Source: a virus. Taken from it: DNA of 63,134 nucleotides. Below the pieces are notes generated by a model. The model searched no databases, was not told where the DNA came from, and worked only from the letters and a program-made list of their open reading frames with translations. Within the stretch, counting starts at the first letter, position 1; each line of letters starts with the position of its first letter. A program made the position numbers and the translations under genes. Below are positions 54,272 through 63,023 of this stretch, piece by piece. The DNA lies in IMG/VR virus record IMGVR_UViG_3300032677_000031, positions 1 to 63,134 of that record; one strand, written 5' to 3'.

Positions 54272-55315
54272 TCAATAAATTCCGTATCCCACGTGGAACA
54301 CGGGGAGACCTAAGTCAATGTGTGGCTGATGTCCAGCCTCTTTTGCCCTGCGGCAGAAAGAAACATCTTCTCCGCTGCCGTCATCTTTAGGCTGGAAGAA
54401 ATTGAAGGCGCCGTCTGGCTTGGTTGATTTGAGCTCTGGGTGCCTCTTCTGGATGTCTTCAAACACCGTGCGGTGAATGAGCATGCAGCCGGTTGCTACC
54501 CAATCTACAGGGATAATTGCATCCTCGTAAGCCTTTGCCCGCGGTGCCAACGAGAGATCGCTACACATGAGCGCTCCGTTTTCCTGACGGCCAAAGTATG
54601 CACCGCCGATCAAGCTCTTGCCGGATCCGATCAACCGGTGCAACACGTGGCGCTGCAGAGGTACGTCGGTCATTGTACGAGTCTTGGTCGGTACCCATGC
54701 ACGCATCCAGCCCGGGCGACCGATTGAAGGGATGATGTCGTCGTCAACCATGAGCAGCCACTTGGCGTCAGTCTCAAGGAACTGCTTGGCCAAACGGTTG
54801 CGGGAGTGATACACCATCGCGTCGCCGATTGACATCTCGTACCGGATCTTCTCGCGACCAAAGTCCAGAGCCATCGCAATCAAAGCAAATGCCGTGACTG
54901 GGTTGGTGGTCTTGTAGCAAGGGAAGCCGATCATAATGTCGCGCCCCTCAAACTCACAGCGGTAAGAGGGGAGTCCCTCCGGGCTGCGTGACTCGGTAAT
55001 CGGATTTGGTGCCTTCTCTTCCTTCTTAGCCTTGGGTGGCTTCAGAGTCTTGAGATTGCGAGTGGGCTTTGGTGCCTCCAAATCGTCTGTGGAACGCTGT
55101 GGAACATCACTTTTTGCTTCAGAATCGACATTTTCTGGAGTTAACGGGGCTTCTGAGGTCGGTTTAGCGGAGGTTTCGTCCCATTTTGCGTCGAACTTAC
55201 GGGCCTCCGGCTGCACCGGCACCCCATTACGCAGCATCTGAGTCGCGGGACCCTGAGCTGCAAACGGATTTGTGGACGCGGTGTAACGTACGGTATTTAC
55301 TTCATCTCTGTTCAT
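54272..55315 (-). CDS. Glycosyltransferase A (GT-A fold)
   Basis: 347 residues. Residues 1-120 are a disordered acidic/Pro-Lys extension. The catalytic part begins RDIMIGFPCYKTTNPVTAFA and has DAKWLLMVDDDIIPSIG (DDD, nucleotide-sugar/Mn), IGGAYFGR, VDWVATGCMLIHRTVFEDI and GEDVSFCRRAKEAGHQP, the standard GT-2-like sequence of motifs. First gene downstream of the scaffold gene. The long extension could target the enzyme to procapsids; this is inference. Confidence 0.75.
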   Translation of the reverse strand: MNRDEVNTVRYTASTNPFAAQGPATQMLRNGVPVQPEARKFDAKWDETSAKPTSEAPLTPENVDSEAKSDVPQRSTDDLEAPKPTRNLKTLKPPKAKKEEKAPNPITESRSPEGLPSYRCEFEGRDIMIGFPCYKTTNPVTAFALIAMALDFGREKIRYEMSIGDAMVYHSRNRLAKQFLETDAKWLLMVDDDIIPSIGRPGWMRAWVPTKTRTMTDVPLQRHVLHRLIGSGKSLIGGAYFGRQENGALMCSDLSLAPRAKAYEDAIIPVDWVATGCMLIHRTVFEDIQKRHPELKSTKPDGAFNFFQPKDDGSGEDVSFCRRAKEAGHQPHIDLGLPVFHVGYGIY

Positions 55316-55333
55316 AGACTGTATGGGTTAGGA

Positions 55334-56650
55334 TTAGACTCCAGCTTCGTCAAGACCCATGTCAATGGCGTCGCCGGCATTCATCTTCCAGCGGTCGTTG
55401 GTATTGGCATTAGTCTTTGAAGACGTTGAGTTTGCAGAAGCTTTAGGTGTACGTCCAGCCATCTTTAATTGGCTGTTCTCTGCCTCGAGCTGCTTGAGAC
55501 GGGCTTCCATCTGTGCTTTTGACGACTGCTCAAAGCGCAGCTGGTCAGCAAGTACGTGTGACAGCGTGGCCGCGGCAGCAATCTCAGTACGAGTCTTGGC
55601 GTCGTTAGGCCAAAGAGCGGAATTAAATTTCTGCTGCAGGTCTTGCACGCGGGCGTTGTGGGTCTGGATCTGCTTGATGTCTTCCTCGGAAGCGTTCTTT
55701 GGCACTTCCTTGTACCGAGCCCAAGGAACTTCTTTGGTCATCTCATCAAGTGCCTTGTATGCGGTCTCGTTCTCCTGCTTGAACCACTCGACTCGCTCGT
55801 TCTTCTTGGCCTCGAGGATTTCTTCCCCGCGGGTGGCAAGGTCATTGTATTCTTTCTCCTGCTGCTCACGCAGCTCGGCAACCTTTAGCAGGTTCTGCTC
55901 AACCTTTTTGGAGTCCAGAAGCTCTATCTTGTCGAGCACGTTCTGTTTCCACCAAGCACCGGAAACCTTGTCAGGTCCGCCGGCCTTGTCAATGGAAGCT
56001 ATAGTTTCCTCAGAGGCGCCATTCTTCTTGAGGATGGAATATATACTTTCCTTTGCCTCGGAGATCGGGGTCTCATACTTGCTCTTGAGATCAGGATCAT
56101 TTTTAAGATCAAAGATCTGCTTGAACTTGCGTAGCTCTTCGTAATCCGCAGGGGTCTGCGTCGGGCGCTGCTCAAGCTCTACCAGCCTTTGACGCAGCTG
56201 CTCCGCCTCGACTGCTTCTTTTTTGTACCGCGAAGCCGTCTCTTGTAATTTTTTCCAATTACTTTGATTCGATTCGCTGAGGTTGCGTGGCTGTTCGATA
56301 GCCGCAATCTCTGGGTCGATTTCTTCTGCGACTTGAACGGGTTGTTCAGGTTGTGGAGTTTGATCCCCCGGGGCAGAAGGATCCTCAGGAGGTGTTGCAG
56401 GAGTTTCATTTGTTTGGGTTTCGTTGAGATCTTGGTTTAGAAAATTTTCATCTTCAGATGGATCTACCGCAGGCTCTGGTTCAACCGGAGCTGCAAGGGT
56501 GGAGGCTTCCTCGGCAATAGCCGCGTCGTCGAGCTTATCAAACTCGTCCAAGAAGCTTGGGTTTACGGGATCTGGATCAAGACGTGGGGCATCAAAGCCT
56601 ACCACGCCGCTGTCTGGTACTATGTTTTCGTTGTCGATGTCGTTGTTCAT
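55334..56650 (-). CDS. Capsid scaffold protein
   Basis: 438 residues, highly acidic N-terminal 110 residues (EPEPAVDPSEDENFLNQDLN), a long helical coiled coil (NWKKLQETASRYKKEAVEAE to about residue 190; LRFEQSSKAQMEARLKQLEA near 380) and a terminal Ser/Asn-rich, basic segment ending GLDEAGV. Scaffold proteins characteristically have this layout and lie between portal and capsid genes, as here. Overlap or near contact with both neighbours. Confidence 0.7.
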   Translation of the reverse strand: MNNDIDNENIVPDSGVVGFDAPRLDPDPVNPSFLDEFDKLDDAAIAEEASTLAAPVEPEPAVDPSEDENFLNQDLNETQTNETPATPPEDPSAPGDQTPQPEQPVQVAEEIDPEIAAIEQPRNLSESNQSNWKKLQETASRYKKEAVEAEQLRQRLVELEQRPTQTPADYEELRKFKQIFDLKNDPDLKSKYETPISEAKESIYSILKKNGASEETIASIDKAGGPDKVSGAWWKQNVLDKIELLDSKKVEQNLLKVAELREQQEKEYNDLATRGEEILEAKKNERVEWFKQENETAYKALDEMTKEVPWARYKEVPKNASEEDIKQIQTHNARVQDLQQKFNSALWPNDAKTRTEIAAAATLSHVLADQLRFEQSSKAQMEARLKQLEAENSQLKMAGRTPKASANSTSSKTNANTNDRWKMNAGDAIDMGLDEAGV

Positions 56651-56653
56651 ATT

Positions 56654-56893
56654 TTACATGGTTGTGAATCCGGTACCGGATCCGTCTGTTTGTGTTTTTT
56701 GTTCCGCTAAAAGTTCATCAATAACGTTGATGATATATTCTGCCCCGGCTTTCTCTTTGGAAGAGAGTGCCACGGCTTCGATCGTGTCACCCCGTAGCTG
56801 GGGAACACGTGTCCTGAGGTAGGCACGGAGCCTACTGTTTGTTGACTGATCGTACTTCCGAAGATGTACGGAGTCCGTATTTGTCCATTCCAT
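56654..56893 (-). CDS. Small head protein, 79 aa
   Basis: 79 residues. Arg-rich middle (HLRKYDQSTNSRLRAYLRTR) and a helix (KAGAEYIINVIDELLAEQ). Located between portal and scaffold genes, where head-completion or portal-accessory proteins sit. No family recognised. Confidence 0.5.
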   Translation of the reverse strand: MEWTNTDSVHLRKYDQSTNSRLRAYLRTRVPQLRGDTIEAVALSSKEKAGAEYIINVIDELLAEQKTQTDGSGTGFTTM

Positions 56894-56917
56894 AAATTAT
56901 TTTATACCGACAAAAGA

Positions 56918-57247
56918 TTATTGGTTTTCTGCGGCAGTCAGGGCTTGTTCAATCTGATCCTCTGCAGACGCGGGCTTGCTGGCATCGCGCTTGTAGAAAT
57001 TACCCGTGCCAGAATTTTTGTTGGCAAAGGCCGTGGAAAACTGTTCTTGCTGCTGACCTTGGAACTGCTTCAAGCCACTCTCGACTTTGTCCTGCTGTGC
57101 TTTTGCCGTCTGTTGGTTTGCAAGCTCTTCGGCCTGATAGGCTTTCGTTGCCTCCGGAGAAAACTCAGCGAGGTTTCCTTTCTCATCCCGTAGAGCGGGA
57201 GAAGTTGGGATGGTAGGTTTAGCGATGTTGGTGGGAGATCCGCCCAT
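56918..57247 (-). CDS. Small Gln-rich head protein, 109 aa
   Basis: 109 residues starting MGGSPTNIAKPTIPTSPALR, then Glu/Ala/Gln-rich helices (AEELANQQTAKAQQDKVESG, AEDQIEQALTAAENQ). Directly downstream of the portal gene. Similar MGG starts occur in two internal virion proteins. Function unknown. Confidence 0.5.
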   Translation of the reverse strand: MGGSPTNIAKPTIPTSPALRDEKGNLAEFSPEATKAYQAEELANQQTAKAQQDKVESGLKQFQGQQQEQFSTAFANKNSGTGNFYKRDASKPASAEDQIEQALTAAENQ

Positions 57248-57255
57248 AGGTTTGG

Positions 57256-59688
57256 TTAATTTGCAGCCGTTGAAGGCTTAGGTGGGTTTGCTACGTTGGT
57301 GATGATATTCTCTTGTCCCGGGCTCTGCATCGCAGATCCAACAGCCTGCGCCGTCGGTGCGTGTGGTGCATGCGGAGCACGTCCGTGACCGCGTGGAGCT
57401 CCGTGTGGCTTCATAGCCGCAGCGGGTGCCACGTTGTCGGGAACCTTTGGGACGATTCCGCCTGAAAGATGTTTGACGGCTTCGTGCATGGCGTCGTAAT
57501 AAGGTGCCAGCATCTTGTGCGGCGTACCCTTCTGCTCCGCCTGCTTCAAGTGACCTGCAAAGTGCTTGATGGCCTCGGTCAGAGGCTGCACGAGCTCTGG
57601 GGTCAGAGAACCCTGAGGTGCCTTGGAAATCACAGGGAAGAGCTTCTGAGCCATCGTCTGGATATGAACGATGTCGTTGTCGCGTGGGCTGACAGGGACT
57701 TCCTGACCGGCCATGATCGACTGCAGCTCAATGACTTGCTGACGCGTAGCCTCGATCTGGATTGCCTCGACCTGATCCTTCGGCAGAATCAACGTGTTGG
57801 CGATCTCTTCTCCAAGCTTGCGGCTGATGTCCAGTTTCATCAGCTCATCTTGATTGACGTTCGGGTTGCCGGCGTAGCGCTGGATCGTGAGATCAAGCAT
57901 CTGGGCATCCTGAGCCGTCGTGTCAGGCATGAGCTCAACAGCGGAGCTGTAGGCAAGCAAGAGAATATCCGAGGGGGCAAGATTGCGCTCCAGCATGTTC
58001 AGGCAGCAGGAGATTGCATCCTCGTCCAAGTGAGGCGGAACCTCAAAGGGGATCATAAAGGAAGGCAGCGGCATGAAGCTGCGATCAAAGGCATCAACAA
58101 CCTCACGGCGTGCCCAGACAGCTTCTTGAATGCCCGATTGACGTGCCTGATCAAGCAGACCCTTGAGATCAGCTGCAGCCTTCACGTGCTCTGGGTGACA
58201 GATGCCGCGCTGAATGCGCTCGACACCGCGGGAGATTTGCTTGCTCCAGCGCATCAGAACTCCCTCGCGCAGCTGATTCTCAATCGCTGCAACGCGGTTG
58301 ACTTCAGAAGCCGTACGCTTGCCTTGCTTCTCACCGAGAGGCTCGCCGGGCAAGAACGTTCCGATCTGAATCTCAGCCAGTCCGCTGATGAATTGATCCA
58401 GTCTGAGGAAGTCATCGACGTCAGCTGGCAGCTGGGTCGGAATCACTTCGTAACCTTCGGAGACGTAGGCAACGGGGTGGGTGACGGTCAGGGGAGGGAC
58501 CCCGGGCTTGGCGTTCGGTCCCTTCTTGAGCAGCAGCATTCCCTTCAGGTAAACGTTGTCCACCACCAAGTTACGTGCTTTGTCAATCGCCACGTGCGTG
58601 TTGTATAGGTCACGACCGGCACCGCGGCTGGACATCAGCCCGCCGGATCCAACCTCAACGGCAAATAGTGCCAAGCACTCGTTCATGCTGTTAAAGCGAT
58701 CCAGCTGAGTGCAAATCTCATCGCCGGACTTGTCGTCAAACAGGAATCTAGAAACCTTGCCGTGAGGCTCGCGGATGAACAGCTCACCTAGCTCGACATA
58801 CTTTGCGTCGTTCTCGTAGCTGGCGCCGTAGCTTCCCTCGCGGAACCAATCCTCGTACCTTCTGGCGTCATCATCCGCGTCAAGCGTGCGTCCTGCAGGG
58901 ATCGCATTGTTGATCGACTTGACGAGATTGTTGATGTGCCAGCCAGCCGCTGCCGAGAGCGGTGGGTTCTCAAGCACTGGAAGCAGGTCTGCAATCTGAT
59001 AGCGCCTTTTGCGACCAAAGATCTGGGTCTGGCTTGTCTCCTGCGGCGTCTCAATTGAGAAGAACGTGTAATCCTGACGCATGAACTCAGGCTTCCAATC
59101 ACGCAGGTCGTCCCAAACCCAGCCGCAATAACCGAAGCAGGTATTCTCGTGCGTCGTCTGGGCAATCAAATCATCCCATCCCCTCCAAGAACGGACGGTG
59201 GAAGTAATCTCCTCACGGAAAACCTTGGTCTTGTTCTCCGCATCAACCGACTCAATCGGATATGCCGAGTAGGTCAGGTACGTCGCCTGCTCCACAACCT
59301 GACGGAAGGGAGGCTGGATACGGCTGACCATCGTTGAAAGGAATCCCGTCGGACGGTTGCTCCTCCAATCCTGACCCATGCTCTCAAGATACTTCGGCTT
59401 GTACGGGGTCTCGTTGTTGAGCTTGCGCTGGATGAGCTGATTTTTCTTGTTGCGCTCGACGTTCTGCTGCTTCAACCGGCGATAGGCAGCCCATGCACCA
59501 GAAGCATCCTTGAACGTACGGCGAACCTGAAGCGTGTCCTTATCAACCGTGTCAATGTCAGCGTTGGTAGGGTTGACGATGTCAAGCTGCAGCATCTGAG
59601 GACGATCATGCGCGTCCTTGATCTTCGGCGCCCGTGGAGCATAGGCGTCGCTGATCTTTGGATCTAAAGGCTTGAGTACGTCGGCCAT
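57256..59688 (-). CDS. Portal protein
   Basis: 810 residues, at the large end for podovirus portals. Basic N-terminal clip and wing region (RRTFKDASGAWAAYRRLKQQ, DWRSNRPTGFLSTMVSRIQP), central RGVERIQRGICHPEHVKAAA, and a C-terminal barrel/crown-like helical segment (LTEAIKHFAGHLKQAEQKGT), ending in a His/Pro/Ala-rich tail (HGAPRGHGRAPHAPHAPTAQ). Position between terL and scaffold supports the call. The extra C-terminal helices are typical of P22-like portals that form a barrel inside the capsid. Confidence 0.8.
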   Translation of the reverse strand: MADVLKPLDPKISDAYAPRAPKIKDAHDRPQMLQLDIVNPTNADIDTVDKDTLQVRRTFKDASGAWAAYRRLKQQNVERNKKNQLIQRKLNNETPYKPKYLESMGQDWRSNRPTGFLSTMVSRIQPPFRQVVEQATYLTYSAYPIESVDAENKTKVFREEITSTVRSWRGWDDLIAQTTHENTCFGYCGWVWDDLRDWKPEFMRQDYTFFSIETPQETSQTQIFGRKRRYQIADLLPVLENPPLSAAAGWHINNLVKSINNAIPAGRTLDADDDARRYEDWFREGSYGASYENDAKYVELGELFIREPHGKVSRFLFDDKSGDEICTQLDRFNSMNECLALFAVEVGSGGLMSSRGAGRDLYNTHVAIDKARNLVVDNVYLKGMLLLKKGPNAKPGVPPLTVTHPVAYVSEGYEVIPTQLPADVDDFLRLDQFISGLAEIQIGTFLPGEPLGEKQGKRTASEVNRVAAIENQLREGVLMRWSKQISRGVERIQRGICHPEHVKAAADLKGLLDQARQSGIQEAVWARREVVDAFDRSFMPLPSFMIPFEVPPHLDEDAISCCLNMLERNLAPSDILLLAYSSAVELMPDTTAQDAQMLDLTIQRYAGNPNVNQDELMKLDISRKLGEEIANTLILPKDQVEAIQIEATRQQVIELQSIMAGQEVPVSPRDNDIVHIQTMAQKLFPVISKAPQGSLTPELVQPLTEAIKHFAGHLKQAEQKGTPHKMLAPYYDAMHEAVKHLSGGIVPKVPDNVAPAAAMKPHGAPRGHGRAPHAPHAPTAQAVGSAMQSPGQENIITNVANPPKPSTAAN

Positions 59689-59692
59689 AAAA

Positions 59693-60295
59693 TTAGTTGT
59701 TTACCCAGCAGTGTTTTGGTGTGTCGGAAGATTGCGCCAAGTCCTCAGTGTTCAGGAACACTGCGGAACGGTTGTCGTGCCGAAGTATCGAACATCCTCC
59801 AAGAACTTTTGTCGAGTCTGTTTCTCTAGCCTGTCTTACGCTCGCTGACAAGCGATCAGTTGCCGTAATGCAAGATCCGCATCCCCCGCGCCAGTTAACA
59901 TTGTACACGCAGCCCCCGCAGATCTTTGCCCGTGCCTCTGCCAGCTCATCCCCAACCAGTGGGTGCTCGCGCTGAGCCGAGAGCAGATTCTTTGCCCATG
60001 TCTGGATGTCGCTCAGCAATTCTTGGATGTTCCAATTCGCCGGCACCCGGGTCACTACCACGTCTTCAACGTGATGGCAGAAGTCCGGCCACTGACCGCA
60101 AATGTAATCGGCTACGTCTTCCTTGGTCGCGGTATTAGGTATAGAATTTTCGGCACGGAAGTGCTCGACCTTTTTGTACAGGTCGTCAATCGTATCTGCA
60201 TTTATGCGGACGTCGCCTTGGTAGTAGTGGAAACCACTAGGCGGAACCATCCCTCTGATAGGTTTAGCCACGGAGGGGGAATATGTTATTTGCAT
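59693..60295 (-). CDS. Cys-rich head-region protein
   Basis: 200 residues from ATG 60295 (MQITYSPSVAKPIRGMVPPS). A longer frame to 60358 would run through the tRNA gene and is rejected. N-terminal aromatic strands (GFHYYQGDVRINADTIDDLY), then ARAKICGGCVYNVNWRGGCG and a later CSILRHDN plus CWVNN: a multi-Cys zinc-ribbon arrangement related in style to the early protein at 4594. Unknown role; located between the portal gene and the tRNA. Confidence 0.6.
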   Translation of the reverse strand: MQITYSPSVAKPIRGMVPPSGFHYYQGDVRINADTIDDLYKKVEHFRAENSIPNTATKEDVADYICGQWPDFCHHVEDVVVTRVPANWNIQELLSDIQTWAKNLLSAQREHPLVGDELAEARAKICGGCVYNVNWRGGCGSCITATDRLSASVRQARETDSTKVLGGCSILRHDNRSAVFLNTEDLAQSSDTPKHCWVNN

Positions 60296-60315
60296 GCCGT
60301 TGTCAACAGGTATTT

Positions 60316-60392
60316 TGGCTGCCGCGCTAGGACTTGAACCTAGAAAAGCCGCTTTCAAAGAGCGGTGAGTCTACCAATTCCTCCACACGGCA
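60316..60392 (-). tRNA. tRNA-Gln (anticodon TTG), CCA encoded
   Basis: Minus strand 60392-60316. Acceptor TGCCGTG pairs with CGCGGCA (one U-G); anticodon stem CCGCT/AGCGG with loop CTTTGAA gives anticodon TTG; T-arm CTAGG-TTCAAGT-CCTAG; discriminator G and encoded CCA at 60318-60316. The U1-A72 pair and G73 are glutamine identity features. The D-stem is short and the D-arm looks leucine-like, but the variable loop is short. It reads CAA (and CAG). Confidence 0.92.
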
Positions 60393-60400
60393 ATGAGTTT

Positions 60401-61027
60401 TCATTTCGGCAAAGCAAAATCTTTTTTGTTGTACTTCCGGCAATTCCAATATGCCGGAAGGATTTGAAGGTTCGTGTGATGGTGTTTGCCGTTTTTAGAA
60501 AGGGGAACGATATGGTCTACCTCCCAAGGATTCCCTAAACAACTTTCAAGCCGTCTGCAACATTCGGTGAGGCAGGTTTCAATCTTTATATCATGATTTG
60601 GGTCGATGGATTCTTTACGAAGGGATCTTCGATAACGGTTTTGTGACAGGACGACTGAATAATTCTTTCTTTTCCATGCCACAAGATTTTTCCTGACCTT
60701 CTCGGGATTTTTACTTTGCCAACGCTTAACCGATTGCAAGCTTTGGTTCTTTAGCTCTTCGTATTTTTCTGGAGATACCCACCATTCTCCATCCTTGCAG
60801 TTGGGCGCATACCTCCAAAAAATTTTTCCGCTTACTGGGTTGACTTCTCCCACTTTTCTTGGGGTTCGGTCACTAAACAAAATGCGTCGCCGTTGGGTTG
60901 TCTCTTTTAGCTTTTGCTTTTTGGCTAAAAATTTATCAGGCGTGAGCCACAGTTCTTTACCGTGGATGACCGCCCAAAAGATTTTCCCTGTTAGGGGGTC
61001 TATTGTTCCGTTTTTTAGTTTCATCAA
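60401..61027 (-). CDS. HNH homing-type endonuclease 4, tandem module
   Basis: 208 residues. Carries two copies of the N-terminal module: NGTIDPLTGKIFWAV then ELWLTPDKF (6-33) and VGEVNPVSGKIFWRYAP then EWWVSPEKYE (59-90). After a basic linker comes the HNH core NPWEVDHIVPLSKNGKHHHT and NLQILPAYWNCRKYNKKDF. ATGA overlap with the terL stop. Position directly downstream of terL fits the frequent association of HNH genes with terminases, but the module duplication points to a mobile element of this phage's own family. Confidence 0.85.
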   Translation of the reverse strand: MMKLKNGTIDPLTGKIFWAVIHGKELWLTPDKFLAKKQKLKETTQRRRILFSDRTPRKVGEVNPVSGKIFWRYAPNCKDGEWWVSPEKYEELKNQSLQSVKRWQSKNPEKVRKNLVAWKRKNYSVVLSQNRYRRSLRKESIDPNHDIKIETCLTECCRRLESCLGNPWEVDHIVPLSKNGKHHHTNLQILPAYWNCRKYNKKDFALPK

Positions 61028-62892
61028 TCTTGACTAAAATCTATAAACCCTGCTTTGTCAATTAAGGTTTGGGAAAACTGTTTACCTTGAAACTCCCGAG
61101 TTGGTTTGGGGGTCGTCATCGTCGGTACGCTTCCGCTGCGCTGGCGGAACAAGAACACGAGTAAGCTCAGTGAGTCAAGTGCATCCGGTGACGGCTGGCG
61201 TGTCCGCTTGCAATACTCGGCCTTGGCCTCGACGCGTACCAGCCCCCGACCCTTCTGCTTGTACCGGCGACCCGTCGCCTGCTTGACCAGCTCCTCGTGC
61301 CGGAAGCCCGGTGAGATCTTCAGGTAGCCGAACTCAATGAACTTGCCGAGTCCGAAGATCAGCTCGGTCACAACCCCGTTGTACATCTCGTTTGCCTTCT
61401 GCGTGTCGTCGCCCAGCACGTGCGTGTCGGTGGCGGCCTCCGAGTAGTTGACGCCCATGACCTCGGGGCCAAAGATGTTCTTCAGGTTGTCGTGCACGCC
61501 TGACCCGTTGCCGGTTCGATCCACGCATACCCAGCCCGCTCCGATCTTCATCTGGTTGCAGAACCGCATGATCGCCTGCGTCTGCTTTACGGTGTCGCCC
61601 TTCGGGAATGGCATCTGGCTGTCCACTTGCACGACGACCCGCGGCTTGTCGAATGCTTGGAACTTGCCGCTCAGTGGCGTCCATCCGTCGCTCAGACCGA
61701 ATCTTCCGTACGTGCACATGAGCTGGTCGTTGCCCTCGAGCGCCAAGTCAAAGCTGGCCAGCGGCACGACGTTGCCGACGAAGCGTACGATGCCGACCGC
61801 GTTGTCCATCATGGCCGGCGTTATGATCGCCATCGACACACCCTCCTGCGGGAACCATCCGCGTGCCATCGTGAAATACTCGCCGGTACGCCCGCGGCTC
61901 TCGTAGTTCATGAAGCCCTCGTAGGTCTGGAGACCGGGGTACACGACCCTCTTCTCCATCACGTTCTCCGATCGCGCCGCGTCCAGTCGCAGGACGTGCC
62001 ATCCGTCTCGGCTACGCCACTCGTAGTCCTCCTCGCAGTCGATCGAGCCCCAGCCCCGCTTCGGTTCGCACAGCCGGCCAAAGTGGCTGGTGCGGTCTTT
62101 CGGGTTGGATGCCGCGAAGACCTTGATGTGACCGGCGTTCTTAGTGTCTGCGGTTGAAAGCAAATTGTAACATCCTTCCCATACGCCGGCTGGGATTTCC
62201 TCCGCCTCGTCGAGGATGACGAAGTTCCGGGTCAACTTGCCGAATCGGTTGTGCGCTTTGCCATGACGAGGTGACGGGTGAAATCCGCGTAGCACGCCGA
62301 AACCTGACTCACCCTTGGGGATCGCCACAAGGTGGATGCCCTGCTTGCTGTCGCTATTCGCTTGGATGCTCTTCACCAGATCTTCTGAGTTATCCATCGG
62401 AGGTTTGACCAGTGCCGTGCGGTGGAAGTTCTTGATCGACGCAAAGATGTTGCGCTCCGCGTGCTCGGCCGTGAGCGAGATGACCTTGATCGACGTGTTG
62501 CACGGATCCTGCAGCCAGCTCAGGTAGAAAAAAGCTGCCGCACCAAACGACTTACCCATAGCGCCGGCTCCTTGCACCAGTAACTTGTCATGCTGAAACA
62601 AGCATCTCCACACCTCACGGGAGCTTTCTGGTCTCCAGTTGTAGGTTTCCCCTCCCCACAGGATCGTTGCAGCCGCCTCAAACTGGTCTCCCTGCAGGAG
62701 GGTGTCCACATACCCCCAAACCACGTTCCGAGCGATTTCTGGCCTAATCTCGAGCGATTGCGGGGGGTTTGCGGTGAGGTGCGTGAGGATCCAGTGGGCA
62801 GCGTACAGGATGCCCCGCTCCTCGTCCCGGTCGGCTTCGGCTCGAATTTTTTCTGCGATAGCAACAAGTTTTGCGACGGCCGGCTTTAGCAT
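61024..62892 (-). CDS. terL: Terminase large subunit
   Basis: 622 residues. ATPase: Walker A VQGAGAMGKSFGA (about 107-119), Walker B NFVILDEAEEIP (about 222-233). Nuclease (RNase H-like): ASFDLALEGND (first Asp, about 374-384), VCVDRTGNGSGVHDNL (about 444-459) and SPDALDSLSLLVF (C-terminal Asp). It packages DNA into the procapsid through the portal. Its ATG overlaps the stop of the HNH remnant by 7 bp, and its stop overlaps the next HNH gene. terS lies just upstream across the contig ends. Confidence 0.92.
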   Translation of the reverse strand: MLKPAVAKLVAIAEKIRAEADRDEERGILYAAHWILTHLTANPPQSLEIRPEIARNVVWGYVDTLLQGDQFEAAATILWGGETYNWRPESSREVWRCLFQHDKLLVQGAGAMGKSFGAAAFFYLSWLQDPCNTSIKVISLTAEHAERNIFASIKNFHRTALVKPPMDNSEDLVKSIQANSDSKQGIHLVAIPKGESGFGVLRGFHPSPRHGKAHNRFGKLTRNFVILDEAEEIPAGVWEGCYNLLSTADTKNAGHIKVFAASNPKDRTSHFGRLCEPKRGWGSIDCEEDYEWRSRDGWHVLRLDAARSENVMEKRVVYPGLQTYEGFMNYESRGRTGEYFTMARGWFPQEGVSMAIITPAMMDNAVGIVRFVGNVVPLASFDLALEGNDQLMCTYGRFGLSDGWTPLSGKFQAFDKPRVVVQVDSQMPFPKGDTVKQTQAIMRFCNQMKIGAGWVCVDRTGNGSGVHDNLKNIFGPEVMGVNYSEAATDTHVLGDDTQKANEMYNGVVTELIFGLGKFIEFGYLKISPGFRHEELVKQATGRRYKQKGRGLVRVEAKAEYCKRTRQPSPDALDSLSLLVFLFRQRSGSVPTMTTPKPTREFQGKQFSQTLIDKAGFIDFSQD

Positions 62893-63023
62893 AACTTACA
62901 CCCTTTTCTAAGGTTGATTGCGGCGGGCAACACCTGAAGGTTGGAACGTTTCACATACCCCCGGAAGCGCCAGCCGTCTTCGCGGGTCTCGCCGATTTTT
63001 CTTTTGGTAACTTCAGATAACAT
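62886..63023 (-). CDS. 45-aa core-deleted HNH remnant
   Basis: Starts inside the terminal repeat and ends over the terL start (ATGCTAA). IGETREDGWRFRGY (residues 10-23) matches the N-terminal module of this phage's nucleases and SNLQVLPAAINLRKGCK (27-43) matches their C-terminal NLQILPxxxN / NLRPLWAIDNLKKGAK segment; the linker and catalytic HNH between them are missing. Between terS and terL, a usual HNH site. Its intact frame and coupling to terL suggest it is still translated. Present only once on the circle. Confidence 0.65.
   Translation of the reverse strand: MLSEVTKRKIGETREDGWRFRGYVKRSNLQVLPAAINLRKGCKLC

Noticed and set aside
57469-58608. Long plus-strand frame opposite the portal gene
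   Set aside because: Antisense shadow of GC-biased portal codons; no motifs or context.
60296-60358. N-terminal extension of the 59693 gene
   Set aside because: It would translate through the tRNA-Gln gene; the ATG at 60295 just after the tRNA is a better start.
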